Shown: positions 33,939-41,911 of the stretch, piece after piece
Layout: each line of letters opens with the position of its first letter
Numbering within the stretch: the stretch's first letter is position 1
Assembly (NCBI RefSeq): GCF_036231965.1
Contig: NZ_CP109499.1
Span: 6,386,001-6,450,000, forward strand
Reading direction: 5' to 3'
From: Streptomyces sp. NBC_01428
GTDB taxonomy: Bacteria > Actinomycetota > Actinomycetes > Streptomycetales > Streptomycetaceae
Length of the DNA stretch: 64,000 bases
The notes under the pieces: generated by a model
What the model was told of the DNA's origin: nothing
Seen by the model: the letters and a program-made list of their open reading frames with translations, nothing else
The model's database searches: none
Translations under genes and position numbers: made by a program

Positions 33939-34745
33939 TCAACCCCGCCGGGCGGCCCGGCTCCGGAGGATCTCGGCGCTCTCCCGGTCCGCGGGCAGGA
34001 ACGCCTCCAGGTGGAGTTCGGCGAGCGTGACGTCCACCGCCGTCGCGAACGACGTCAGCGTGGTGAGCAGCCTCAACTCGCCCTCCTCGCACCGCAGTCG
34101 CAAGGGCACCGCGAATCCGAGGTGATCGCCGCCGGGCTCGCCGACCGGCACGTACCGCGCCAACTCCGCTGCCAGCGCGTCGAGTCGGGGATCCGGGCTG
34201 CGCAGGGACCGGCCCCGCACGTTCTCGACGATGTGCTGCCCCCACGCGTCCAGATTCACCACCCGGGACGCCATCCCGCGGGGATGCAGGGCCAGCCGCA
34301 GCACGTTCACCGGCGGTGCCAGCAGATCGGGCGCCGCGCCCTCGGTCAGTACGTCGAACGCCGCGTTCGCCGCGACCAGTTCACCCAGCGGCCCCGCCAC
34401 CACCGCCGGATACGGCAGATGCCCTTCGAGAATGCTGTCCAACGCCTCCCGTACGGGCTTCAGTACCTCCGCGTCGAGCGGCGACTCGGCGAACGCCGGC
34501 GCGTAACCGGCCGCCAGCAGCAGCGCGTTGCGCTCCCGCAGGGTGAGGTCCAGTGACGTGGCGAGCCTGATCACGACCTCCCGGCCGGGCACGGACCGCC
34601 CCCGCTCGATGAAGCTGACGTACCGCTGTGTCGTCCCGGCCCGCGAGGCCAGCTCCAGCTGACTCATCCGGCGAGCGGTACGCCAGCGCAGCAACTCCCG
34701 CGCGAGGGGCGGCGGTTCGACGGAGAGAGAGGTGCCGGTCGTCAT
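33939..34745 (-). CDS. XRE-family regulator with MmyB-like ligand domain
   Basis: A 268-residue transcription factor. The HTH is at residues 12-70 (LLRWRTARRMSQLELASRAG, TTQRYVSFIERGRSVPGREV). The C-terminal MmyB-like ligand-binding domain (about 95-265) has VVAGPLGELVAANAAFDVLT and VNVLRLALHPRGM, a fold thought to bind lipids or fatty acids. ATG 34745 lacks a strong Shine-Dalgarno. It is divergent from the oxidoreductase at 34951, and in this family the regulator commonly controls the adjacent oxidoreductase. Confidence 0.9.
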   Translation of the reverse strand: MTTGTSLSVEPPPLARELLRWRTARRMSQLELASRAGTTQRYVSFIERGRSVPGREVVIRLATSLDLTLRERNALLLAAGYAPAFAESPLDAEVLKPVREALDSILEGHLPYPAVVAGPLGELVAANAAFDVLTEGAAPDLLAPPVNVLRLALHPRGMASRVVNLDAWGQHIVENVRGRSLRSPDPRLDALAAELARYVPVGEPGGDHLGFAVPLRLRCEEGELRLLTTLTSFATAVDVTLAELHLEAFLPADRESAEILRSRAARRG

Positions 34746-34950
34746 GGGGTCAGTTGTACGCCGGCGGACCGGTGGACGGCACCGACAGCCGACACCGGGA
34801 GGCCGATACCGAGAGGCCGACACCGGGACCCGCCTTCTGGGCTCGTCCCGCTGCACCCGCAACCCGTCATACCCGGCCGGGAATTGAGCGCGACGCCCGT
34901 CCCGAACAGCATGGACGCATCCACACAGGAGCCCACCCAGGGAGCGGGAC

Positions 34951-35967
34951 ATGCGCGCCTACCACCTCGAAACCCCCGGCACGGTCGACGGCATCGTCCC
35001 GCGCGAGCAGGCCCGGCCGGAACCGGGCCCCCGCGACATCCTCGTCCGGGTCCGCGCCGCCTCCCTCAACAAGCGCGACCTGCTGATCCTGCGGGAGACC
35101 TACCCCCTCAAGGCCGCACCGGACGTGATCCCGGTGAGCGACGGAGCGGGGGAGGTCGTCGCGGTGGGGGCGGAGGTGACCCGGTTCGCGGTGGGGGACC
35201 GGGTGGCGGGCACGTACTTCCCGAACTGGCTGGACGGCCGGATCACCCCGGACCGGTTCGACCAGCCGGGCGCCACCCTCGACGGCATGCTCACCGAGTA
35301 CGCCCGTCTCGACCAGGAGGCCGCGGTGCGCGTCCCGGACCATCTGACCTGGGAGGAGGCGGCCTGCCTGCCGTGCGCCGGGGTGACCGCCTGGCACTCC
35401 CTGACGGGTGGCGAGGCGCTCGCTCCCGGCCACACCGTCCTCACCCTGGGCACCGGAGCGCTGTCCCTGTTCGTCGTGCGGTTCGCCAAGATGCTGGGAG
35501 CCGAGGTCGTCGCGACGACATCGAGCCCCGCGAAGGCCGACCGGCTCCGGGCCCTGGGCGCGGACCACGTCGTGGACTACGCCGCACATCCCGAATGGGG
35601 GCTCAAGGTCAGGGAGTTGACCGGCGGTCGCGGCGCCGACCTCGTCGTCGAGACCAACGGGCCCGAGACCATCGAGCAGTCGGTACGGGCCGCCGCCCTG
35701 TACGCACAGATCGTCCTCCTCATCACCGGCAGCCCACGCAGGCCGGGCATCGAGATCTCCAACGCCGCGTACGCGGGCAGCCTGGCCACGATCCGCCGCG
35801 TGTTCGTCGGCAGCCGCGCCCACTTCGAGTCCATGAACAGGGCGCTGCGACTGCACGGCGTGCGACCGGTCGTGGACCGCGTCTTCGGATTCGACGAAGT
35901 GCGGGAGGCGTACCGCTACTACGAGAGCGGCGCGGCCTTCGGCAAGGTGGTCGTCCGGGTGGGCTGA
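34951..35967 (+). CDS. Zinc-free MDR oxidoreductase (quinone reductase / NAD(P) alcohol dehydrogenase-like)
   Basis: A 338-residue medium-chain reductase. It has the family N-terminal LVRVRAASLNKRDLLIL, GAGEVVAVGAEVTRFAVGDR, and the nucleotide site VLTLGTGALSLFVV. The structural zinc Cys lobe of classical alcohol dehydrogenases is absent and a FPNWLDGRITPDRF segment replaces it. CAGGGAGCGGG precedes ATG 34951. The substrate is unknown. The likely regulator is the divergent MmyB-type protein. Confidence 0.88.
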   Translation: MRAYHLETPGTVDGIVPREQARPEPGPRDILVRVRAASLNKRDLLILRETYPLKAAPDVIPVSDGAGEVVAVGAEVTRFAVGDRVAGTYFPNWLDGRITPDRFDQPGATLDGMLTEYARLDQEAAVRVPDHLTWEEAACLPCAGVTAWHSLTGGEALAPGHTVLTLGTGALSLFVVRFAKMLGAEVVATTSSPAKADRLRALGADHVVDYAAHPEWGLKVRELTGGRGADLVVETNGPETIEQSVRAAALYAQIVLLITGSPRRPGIEISNAAYAGSLATIRRVFVGSRAHFESMNRALRLHGVRPVVDRVFGFDEVREAYRYYESGAAFGKVVVRVG

Positions 35968-36012
35968 GGAGGGCCCCTGCGTGCCGGGCGGGACCGTGGG
36001 CCCCGGCTCGTC

Positions 36013-36657
36013 CTAGCGCCGCAGAGCCGACGCCTCCCGGGCCAGCTGCTCCACCAGCGGCCAGTCGCGTGCCGCGACCGCGTCCGACGGGAGCATCCAA
36101 CTGCCGCCCACACAGCCCACGTTCGGGAGGGCGAGATAGTCCGGCGCGGTGTCGGGTCCGATGCCGCCGGTCGGGCAGAACCGGGCCTGCGGAAGCGGCC
36201 CCGCCAGTGACTTGAGGTACGGCGTACCGCCCGCGGCCTGCGCGGGGAAGAACTTCATCTCGCGCACCCCGCGTTCCAGCAGCGCCACCACCTCCGACGT
36301 GGTCGACACCCCCGGCAGGAACGGCACCCCGGACGACTTCATCGCGTCGAGCAGCGCGTCCGTCCAGCCCGGGCTGACCAGGAAGCGGGCGCCCGCCGCG
36401 ACCGACTGGGCCACGTGCTCCGGTGTGAGCACGGTGCCCGCGCCGACCACCGCGTCCGGCACCTCCGCCGCGATGGCCCGGATCGCGTCGAGCGCGGCCG
36501 GGGTCCGCAGCGTCACCTCGATCGCGGGCAGCCCGCCGGCGACCAGCGCCCGCGCCAGGGGAACGGCGTCGGCGGCGTCCGCGACCACGACGACGGGCAC
36601 GACGGGCGCCAGATCCAGGACGGAGGCATGCGGAGACGGGGGCAGCGGCGAAGTCAT
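36013..36657 (-). CDS. eda: 2-dehydro-3-deoxyphosphogluconate aldolase (KDPG/KHG aldolase)
   Basis: A 214-residue class I aldolase that cleaves KDPG to pyruvate and glyceraldehyde-3-phosphate in the Entner-Doudoroff or uronate routes. The catalytic Glu is in AIEVTLRT, the Schiff-base Lys in REMKFFPAQAAGG, and the phosphate loop in FCPTGGIG. ATG 36657 with AGGA 8 bases upstream is chosen over GTG 36663. Its promoter region contains the 23-bp tandem repeats at 36738-36828. No sugar kinase is nearby. Confidence 0.92.
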   Translation of the reverse strand: MTSPLPPSPHASVLDLAPVVPVVVVADAADAVPLARALVAGGLPAIEVTLRTPAALDAIRAIAAEVPDAVVGAGTVLTPEHVAQSVAAGARFLVSPGWTDALLDAMKSSGVPFLPGVSTTSEVVALLERGVREMKFFPAQAAGGTPYLKSLAGPLPQARFCPTGGIGPDTAPDYLALPNVGCVGGSWMLPSDAVAARDWPLVEQLAREASALRR

Positions 36658-36737
36658 GCCCACATCCTGCCCGGGGTGTGCAGCATGCGCAAAGGTCGTT
36701 GCACATGCTGCAATCCGAGGGAGGGTCCTCAGGGAAG

Positions 36738-36828
36738 TGATCTCAGCGCGGACCGTCCGTGATCTCGGCGGGGACCGGCCCGTGATCTCGGCATGGACCG
36801 GTCCGTGGTCTCCGCGTGGACCGGTCCG
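36738..36828. repeat. Four 23-bp tandem repeats between yaaA and eda
   Basis: Units begin TGATCTCAGCGCGGACC, TGATCTCGGCGGGGACC, TGATCTCGGCATGGACC and TGGTCTCCGCGTGGACC, at 36738 (22 bases), 36760, 36783 and 36806, each ending in (G)TCCG or CCCG. The array abuts the yaaA stop codon and lies 80-170 bases upstream of eda. Confidence 0.75.
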
Positions 36829-37629
36829 TCAGTGGATCTCCGTCACCACCACGTCGAGCGCCCAGGGCCGGCCCGCCCGGCCGGGCGCCTCCGCCTCGAC
36901 CGTGTACCCGAGGTCCCGCAGCGCCTCGACCAGCGCGGCGGGGTTCTTCGGTGCCGCACCCGCACTCAGCAGGCTCCGGACGATCTTTCCCTTGGTCGCC
37001 TTGTTGAAGTGGCTCACGACGGAACGCTTCTCGACGCCGTCCACCCGCTGCGCGTGCAGCACCCGTACCGTCGCCGTGCGCCCCGCGACCTCGCCCTTCG
37101 GCTTCCAGGCCGCCGCGTACGCCGAGGACCGCAGGTCCAGGACCAGTCCGTCACCCGCCGCCTCCGGGAGCGCGGTCGCCATCGGCGCACGCCAGTGCGC
37201 GCCCAGCGCTCCGAGGCCGGGCAGCTTCACACCCATCGAGCAGCGGTACGACGGGATCCGGTCCGTCACCCGCACCGCGCCCCACAGCCCCGAGAACACC
37301 AGCAGCGACCGGCTCGCGCGCCGCTTGGCCGCGGTGTCCAGCGTCGCCAGGTCGAGGGAGTCGTAGAGGACACCGGTGTAGATCTCCCCGGCCGGACGCG
37401 CGCCCGCGGTCCGCAGCTCGGTGTTCTTCGCGATCTCCCCGCGCAGCCCCTCGCTCAGCCCGAGGACCTCACGCGCCTTCTCCTCGTCGGCCGCGCACAG
37501 CTCGACCAGCTCGTCGAGAACCGCCTGGCGTGCCTCCGTGAGCCCGGGCAGGGACAGCGACTCCAGCTTGAGCGGGGTTCCCCGGCCGGAGGAGGCCTTC
37601 CCTTCGGAGGGGGGCAGCAGCACGAGCAC
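36829..37629 (-). CDS. yaaA: YaaA/UPF0246 peroxide-stress protein
   Basis: A 266-residue protein of the DUF328 family, in E. coli linked to lowering free iron and DNA damage under peroxide stress. It has the diagnostic N-terminus MLVLLPPSEGK, the YTGVLYDSLD segment, LLVFSGLWGAVR, and C-terminal VSHFNKATKGKIVRSLL. The length is typical. Start ATG 37629, with a GAGGAGA-like complement just upstream. It appears monocistronic. The molecular mechanism is not established for the family. Confidence 0.92.
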   Translation of the reverse strand: MLVLLPPSEGKASSGRGTPLKLESLSLPGLTEARQAVLDELVELCAADEEKAREVLGLSEGLRGEIAKNTELRTAGARPAGEIYTGVLYDSLDLATLDTAAKRRASRSLLVFSGLWGAVRVTDRIPSYRCSMGVKLPGLGALGAHWRAPMATALPEAAGDGLVLDLRSSAYAAAWKPKGEVAGRTATVRVLHAQRVDGVEKRSVVSHFNKATKGKIVRSLLSAGAAPKNPAALVEALRDLGYTVEAEAPGRAGRPWALDVVVTEIH

Positions 37630-37764
37630 GGTTGGATCTCCTCACGGTGGAAACGGCCCGGCGCCAGCCTAAACGGTGTGCGCGGGCCGTCCGGACGGCC
37701 CGCTCCTGGGCGAGGGGTCCCCCTTCGGCGTGCCCATCGGGGACCCCCGGCCTAGGCTCGACCC

Positions 37765-39198
37765 ATGCCTCGCCGTCGCGTCCGTGTCACCGGTGCACCG
37801 GAGGCTCCGCTGCGAGCCGCCCTCAGCGCGTTGCGAACGGAACTCGGCGTGCCCGAGGCGTTCCCGGCCGAGGCGCTCACGGAGGCCGCGCAGCCGCCCC
37901 GGCTGCCCGCGTACGACGCGACGGACATCCCGCTGTTCACCATCGACCCGCCGACGTCCCAGGACCTCGACCAGGCGATGCACCTGTCGCGCCGGGAGAA
38001 CGGCGGCTACCGGGTCCGGTACGCCATCGCCGACGTCGCCGCGTTCGTGACCCCCGGCGGGGCCCTGGACGCCGAGGCCCACCGCCGCGTGATGACCCTC
38101 TACTTCCCCGACGAGAAGGTCCCCGTCCACCCGCCGGGCCTCTCCGAGGGCAGGGCCAGCCTCCTCCCGGACCAGACCTGCCCCGCCGTCCTGTGGACGA
38201 TCGACCTCGACGCCGATGGCCGCACCGAGGCCACCGACGTGCGCCGCGCCCTCGTCCGCAGCCGCGCCAAGCTCGACTACGCGCACGTGCAGCGGCAGAT
38301 CGACGCGGGGACCGCGGAGGAACCTCTCGCGCTCCTCAAGGACGTCGGCACGCTCCGCGAGGCCCTGGAGGTCGAACGCGGCGGCATCTCGCTGAACGTG
38401 CCCGAACAGGAGATCGTCGAGACGGACGGGACGTACGAACTCGCCTACCGCGCCCCGCTGCCCGCCGACGGCTGGAACGCCCAGATCTCCCTGCTCACCG
38501 GCATGGCCGCGGCGGACCTGATGCTCGCGTACGGCACCGGAGTGCTGCGCACCCTGCCCGCCGCGCCCGACGGAGCGGTCGGACGGCTGCGCCGCACCGC
38601 CAGGGCCCTGCGCATCGACTGGCCGCACCACGTCTCGTACGCACAGCTCATCCGCTCCCTCGACCCGCACCGGCCGCACCACGCCGCCTTCCTCCAGGAG
38701 TGCACGACCCTGCTGCGCGGCGCCGGGTACACCGTCTTCCGGGACGGCGTCCTCCCCGAGGCCACCGCGCACGCCGCCGTCGCCGCGCCCTACACGCACT
38801 GCACGGCCCCGCTGCGCCGGCTCGTCGACCGCTACGCCGCCGAGATCTGCCTCGCGGCCGTCGCCGGGCAGCCGTCGCCCGAGTGGGCCCTCGCCGCTCT
38901 CGACGCCCTCCCCAAGGAGATGGCGGACGGCGGCCGGCGCGCGGGGACCGTCGAGCGCGAGTGCGTCGACATCGTGGAGGCCGCCCTGCTCAAGGACCGG
39001 GTCGGCGAACTCTTCGAAGGCTGCGTGGTCGACGTGCAGGAACACGAACCCACCGTCGGAACCGTCCAGTTGGAGTCCCCGGCGGTCTTCGCCCGGATCA
39101 CCGGCGGCACCTCCCGGCTCCCCCTGGGCGAACGCCTCCGGGTCCGCCTCACCCAGGCCGACCCCGGCACGACGAAGGTCCAGTTCGCCCCGGCCTGA
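37765..39198 (+). CDS. RNB-domain ribonuclease (RNase II/R family, minimal)
   Basis: A 477-residue 3'-5' exoribonuclease. The RNB core begins with the metal-binding FTIDPPTSQDLDQAMHL, continues ADVAAFV and FPDEKVPVHPPGLSEG, and ends with the conserved APYTHCTAPLRRLVDRY. It lacks the N-terminal cold-shock domains and has at most a short C-terminal beta domain (CVVDVQEHEPTVGTVQLESP) in place of S1, as in other actinobacterial single-domain members. It probably degrades RNA; specific targets are unknown. Start ATG 37765. Confidence 0.92.
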   Translation: MPRRRVRVTGAPEAPLRAALSALRTELGVPEAFPAEALTEAAQPPRLPAYDATDIPLFTIDPPTSQDLDQAMHLSRRENGGYRVRYAIADVAAFVTPGGALDAEAHRRVMTLYFPDEKVPVHPPGLSEGRASLLPDQTCPAVLWTIDLDADGRTEATDVRRALVRSRAKLDYAHVQRQIDAGTAEEPLALLKDVGTLREALEVERGGISLNVPEQEIVETDGTYELAYRAPLPADGWNAQISLLTGMAAADLMLAYGTGVLRTLPAAPDGAVGRLRRTARALRIDWPHHVSYAQLIRSLDPHRPHHAAFLQECTTLLRGAGYTVFRDGVLPEATAHAAVAAPYTHCTAPLRRLVDRYAAEICLAAVAGQPSPEWALAALDALPKEMADGGRRAGTVERECVDIVEAALLKDRVGELFEGCVVDVQEHEPTVGTVQLESPAVFARITGGTSRLPLGERLRVRLTQADPGTTKVQFAPA

Positions 39199-39344
39199 CC
39201 GCTCCGGAGGCGGAGGACTCCGCTCCCCGGGCCCGTCGGCGTATCCGACGGCCGCCGCCCGGCATGGAAACGGCACCCGTCCGCGTTGTCCATCCAGCGG
39301 TACCGGCACACGGCACCGGAGCGGACACGGGGGAGGACGGAACG

Positions 39345-40196
39345 GTGACGGACGACGCCGGGGCGGTACGGTCCCCGACCCGCCGGGAGGAGGCCCGCTG
39401 GACCCGGGCCACCCTCGGGCGCGACGGACAGCCCCTCGACCTGCTGACCGCCCGCTTCGACCGGCACCGCTACGCGCCGCACGCCCACGACGAGTTCACC
39501 ATCGGGGTGTGCGTCGGCGGCTCCGAGATCATCGACTACCGCGGCGGCCACATCCGCGCCGTCCCGGGCTCCATCGTCGTCCTCGCGCCCGGCGAGATGC
39601 ACACCGGCGGACCGGCCGCCTGCGACGGCTACGCCTACCGCGCCCTGTACGCGCAGCCGTCGCTCCTCACCGAGGCAGTCGTCGGCCCGCCGCCGCACTT
39701 CCGCGAACCCCTCCTCGACGACCCCGAACTCGCCGCCGCGCTGCGCGCCGCGCACACCGAACTGAGCGCCTGCCCCGACCCGTTGGAGGCGGAGTCATGC
39801 TTCCCGTGGCTGCTCGCCGCGCTCGTCCGACGCCACTCCACGGCCCGCCCGGACCGCGACGGGATCCCCGGCGCAGCGGGCATCGCCACCGTCGTACGGG
39901 ACCGCCTCGCCGGCGAGCTCCAGGCCCCGCCCTCCCTCGCCGTCCTCGCGGCCGACCTCGGCCTGTCCCGCTACCAGCTCCTGCGCGCCTTCCGTACGAC
40001 CGTGGGAATACCCCCGTACGCCTGGCTGGCCCAGCACCGCGTCCAGCGGGCCCGCCGGCTCCTGGAGTCCGGGCTGCGCCCCGCCGAGGTGGCCGGCCTC
40101 GTCGGCTTCGCGGACCAGGCGCACCTGACACGCTGGTTCCGCCGGGTGCTCGGGGTGACCCCGGCGGCGTACCGCACGAGCGTGTTCCCGCGATGA
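39345..40196 (+). CDS. AraC-family transcriptional regulator
   Basis: A 283-residue regulator. The N-terminal cupin-like AraC_binding domain is HRYAPHAHDEFTIGVCVGGS then VVLAPGEMHTGGPAACDGY. The C-terminal pair of HTH motifs is SLAVLAADLGLSRYQLLRAF and LLESGLRPAEVAGLVGFADQ with FRRVLGVTPAAYR. GTG 39345 is set by GGAGGA 7 bases upstream; an upstream ATG at 39264 is in frame but unsupported. The EamA transporter starts 75 bases downstream on the same strand, and this pair is a common arrangement in which the regulator controls the exporter. Confidence 0.92.
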   Translation: MTDDAGAVRSPTRREEARWTRATLGRDGQPLDLLTARFDRHRYAPHAHDEFTIGVCVGGSEIIDYRGGHIRAVPGSIVVLAPGEMHTGGPAACDGYAYRALYAQPSLLTEAVVGPPPHFREPLLDDPELAAALRAAHTELSACPDPLEAESCFPWLLAALVRRHSTARPDRDGIPGAAGIATVVRDRLAGELQAPPSLAVLAADLGLSRYQLLRAFRTTVGIPPYAWLAQHRVQRARRLLESGLRPAEVAGLVGFADQAHLTRWFRRVLGVTPAAYRTSVFPR

Positions 40197-40271
40197 CAGG
40201 GGGCGTCGGCCGGTGACGGCGGCGCAACAGCGTTCAAGACGGTCGAGGCCCGACAGCCCGAGACTGCGCGT

Positions 40272-41252
40272 ATGACTGCACGTGGCTGGTTCCTGTTCTC
40301 CCTGATGGGAGTGGTCTGGGGCATCCCCTACCTGATGATCAAAGTGGCGGTGGACGAGGTGTCCCCGTCGGTGGTGGTGTTCACGCGCTGCGCGATCGGT
40401 GCCGCGCTGCTGCTGCCCTTCGCGATCCGCCAGGGCGGCCTGACCCGGACGGTGCGGGCCCACTGGCGCCCGATGCTGGCCTTCGCGTGCATCGAGGTCA
40501 TCGTCCCGTGGTGGACCCTCACGGACGCCGAACGCCACCTGTCCAGCTCCACCGCCGGCCTGCTGATCGCCGGGGTGCCGATCGTCGGCGTCGCCGCGGC
40601 CCGCCTCCTCGGCGACACGGAGCGCCTCGGCGCCCGGCGCGTCATCGGCCTCGCCCTCGGCCTGTCCGGCGTCGCGGTCCTCACGGTCCCGCACCTGACC
40701 GGCGGCGACACCCGGTCGCTCGCGGAGGTGCTGCTGACGGTCGTCGGCTACGCGACGGCGCCGGTGATCGCGGCCCGCCGACTCAAGGACGTGCCCTCGC
40801 TCCATCTGACGGCGCCGTGCCTGGCGCTGGCGGCCCTGGTCTACGCCCCCGCGGCGGTCCTCACCCGCCCCGCCGCCGTCCCCTCCGCCCACGCCCTGGC
40901 CGCCCTCGCGGGCCTCGGCGTCATCTGCACGGCGATCGCGTTCGTCGCCTTCCTGGAGCTGATCAGGGAGGCGGGCCCGACGCGGGCGACGGTGATCACG
41001 TACGTCAACCCGGCGGTGGCCGTGGCGGCGGGCGCACTGTTCCTCGACGAGTCGCTGACCACGGCCGTGATGGTCTCCTTCACCCTCATCCTGGCGGGCT
41101 CGGTCCTCGCGACGGCGGCCACCGGTCCGCGCCGCCCCGTCCGGCCGGTACCATGGTCGACACGGCAGACGAGCCGGGCGGGCGGCCGCGTGGAGGTCCT
41201 TGTGGACCTTCCCGAGGAACGTCCGGGCTCCACAGGGCAGGGTGGTGGCTAA
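40272..41252 (+). CDS. EamA-family (DMT) transporter running into rnpB
   Basis: A 326-residue drug/metabolite-type exporter with two EamA repeats and about ten membrane segments (WFLFSLMGVVWGIPYLMI, LGVICTAIAFVAFLELI, AVMVSFTLILAGSVLATAA). The last 30 residues (after TGPRRP) are hydrophilic and encoded by the first 89 bases of the RNase P RNA gene, so this tail is probably an accident of lacking an earlier stop. It may be cotranscribed with the AraC regulator upstream. The substrate is unknown; relatives export amino acids or metabolites. Confidence 0.88.
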   Translation: MTARGWFLFSLMGVVWGIPYLMIKVAVDEVSPSVVVFTRCAIGAALLLPFAIRQGGLTRTVRAHWRPMLAFACIEVIVPWWTLTDAERHLSSSTAGLLIAGVPIVGVAAARLLGDTERLGARRVIGLALGLSGVAVLTVPHLTGGDTRSLAEVLLTVVGYATAPVIAARRLKDVPSLHLTAPCLALAALVYAPAAVLTRPAAVPSAHALAALAGLGVICTAIAFVAFLELIREAGPTRATVITYVNPAVAVAAGALFLDESLTTAVMVSFTLILAGSVLATAATGPRRPVRPVPWSTRQTSRAGGRVEVLVDLPEERPGSTGQGGG

Positions 41253-41572
41253 CGGCCACCCGGGGTGACCCGCGGGACAGTGCCACAGAAAACAGACCGC
41301 CGAGAACTCCGGTTCCCGGTAAGGGTGAAACGGTGGTGTAAGAGACCACCAGCGCCTGAGGTGACTCAGGCGGCTAGGTAAACCCCACCCGGAGCAAGGT
41401 CAAGAGGGAGCACCTCGGTGCTCCTGCGCGGACGTTCGAGGGCTGCTCGCCCGAGTCCGCGGGTAGACCGCACGAGGCCGGCGGCAACGCCGGCCCTAGA
41501 TGGATGGCCGTCACCGCGACGTCCGCGAGGACCCGCGGTACAAAACCCGGCGTACAGCCCGACTCGTCTGCC
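41164..41572 (+). ncRNA. rnpB: RNase P RNA, bacterial type A
   Basis: The catalytic RNA of RNase P, which matures tRNA 5' ends. The ends form helix P1: GGCAGACGAG (41164-41173) is complementary to CTCGTCTGCC (41563-41572). Conserved core pieces are in order: GAGGAACGTCCGGGCTCC near 41214, ACAGAAAACAGACCGCC, GGGTGAAACGGTGG with GTAAGAGACCACC, GCAAGGTCAAGAGG, and AAACCCGGCGTACAG near 41544. The 5' 89 bases overlap the 3' end of the EamA reading frame. Exact ends are estimated from P1. Confidence 0.95.
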
Positions 41573-41911
41573 CTTAGTGCCGCTGGCCAGCGGATATCTG
41601 GTCGGATTCTGACCGGTTCGAGCGAGAGCGCGGCCGCGTACGTAGTTGTGAACGGAGCTGCGGGGGCGGGGACGCCGACGTCCCCGGGGGCCTGACCTGA
41701 GGCAAGCGACTTCTGCCTTGGAGTATCCGGGTTCCGCCGCGATGGCCGAGCAGGCTACGAGTCCGGCCAGTGGGTACCTCTTTGACAGCCACGGTTGATC
41801 CAAAGGTCCTACACGGCGAGTTGCATGTCGGGCGATCGATCCGGCGCACGCACTCGTGACGAGGCAAGAGGTTTCATCTCGTTTGCGGTTTTAGCAGTTG
41901 ACCGTGCGGCA
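41573..41911. other. Gene-free stretch after rnpB
   Basis: No reading frame with convincing codon use is seen on either strand. The sequence is less GC-rich toward 41870-41890 and ends at the stop of the first nuclease-ATPase gene. It marks the left border of the accessory region. No tRNA, repeat of the rnpB 3' end, or integrase fragment was recognised here. Confidence 0.6.

Noticed and set aside
37683..37702. 20-bp perfect palindrome CGGGCCGTCC/GGACGGCCCG upstream of the RNB gene
   Set aside because: It has no loop or T-tract and no second copy in the window, so it cannot be told from chance symmetry in GC-rich DNA.
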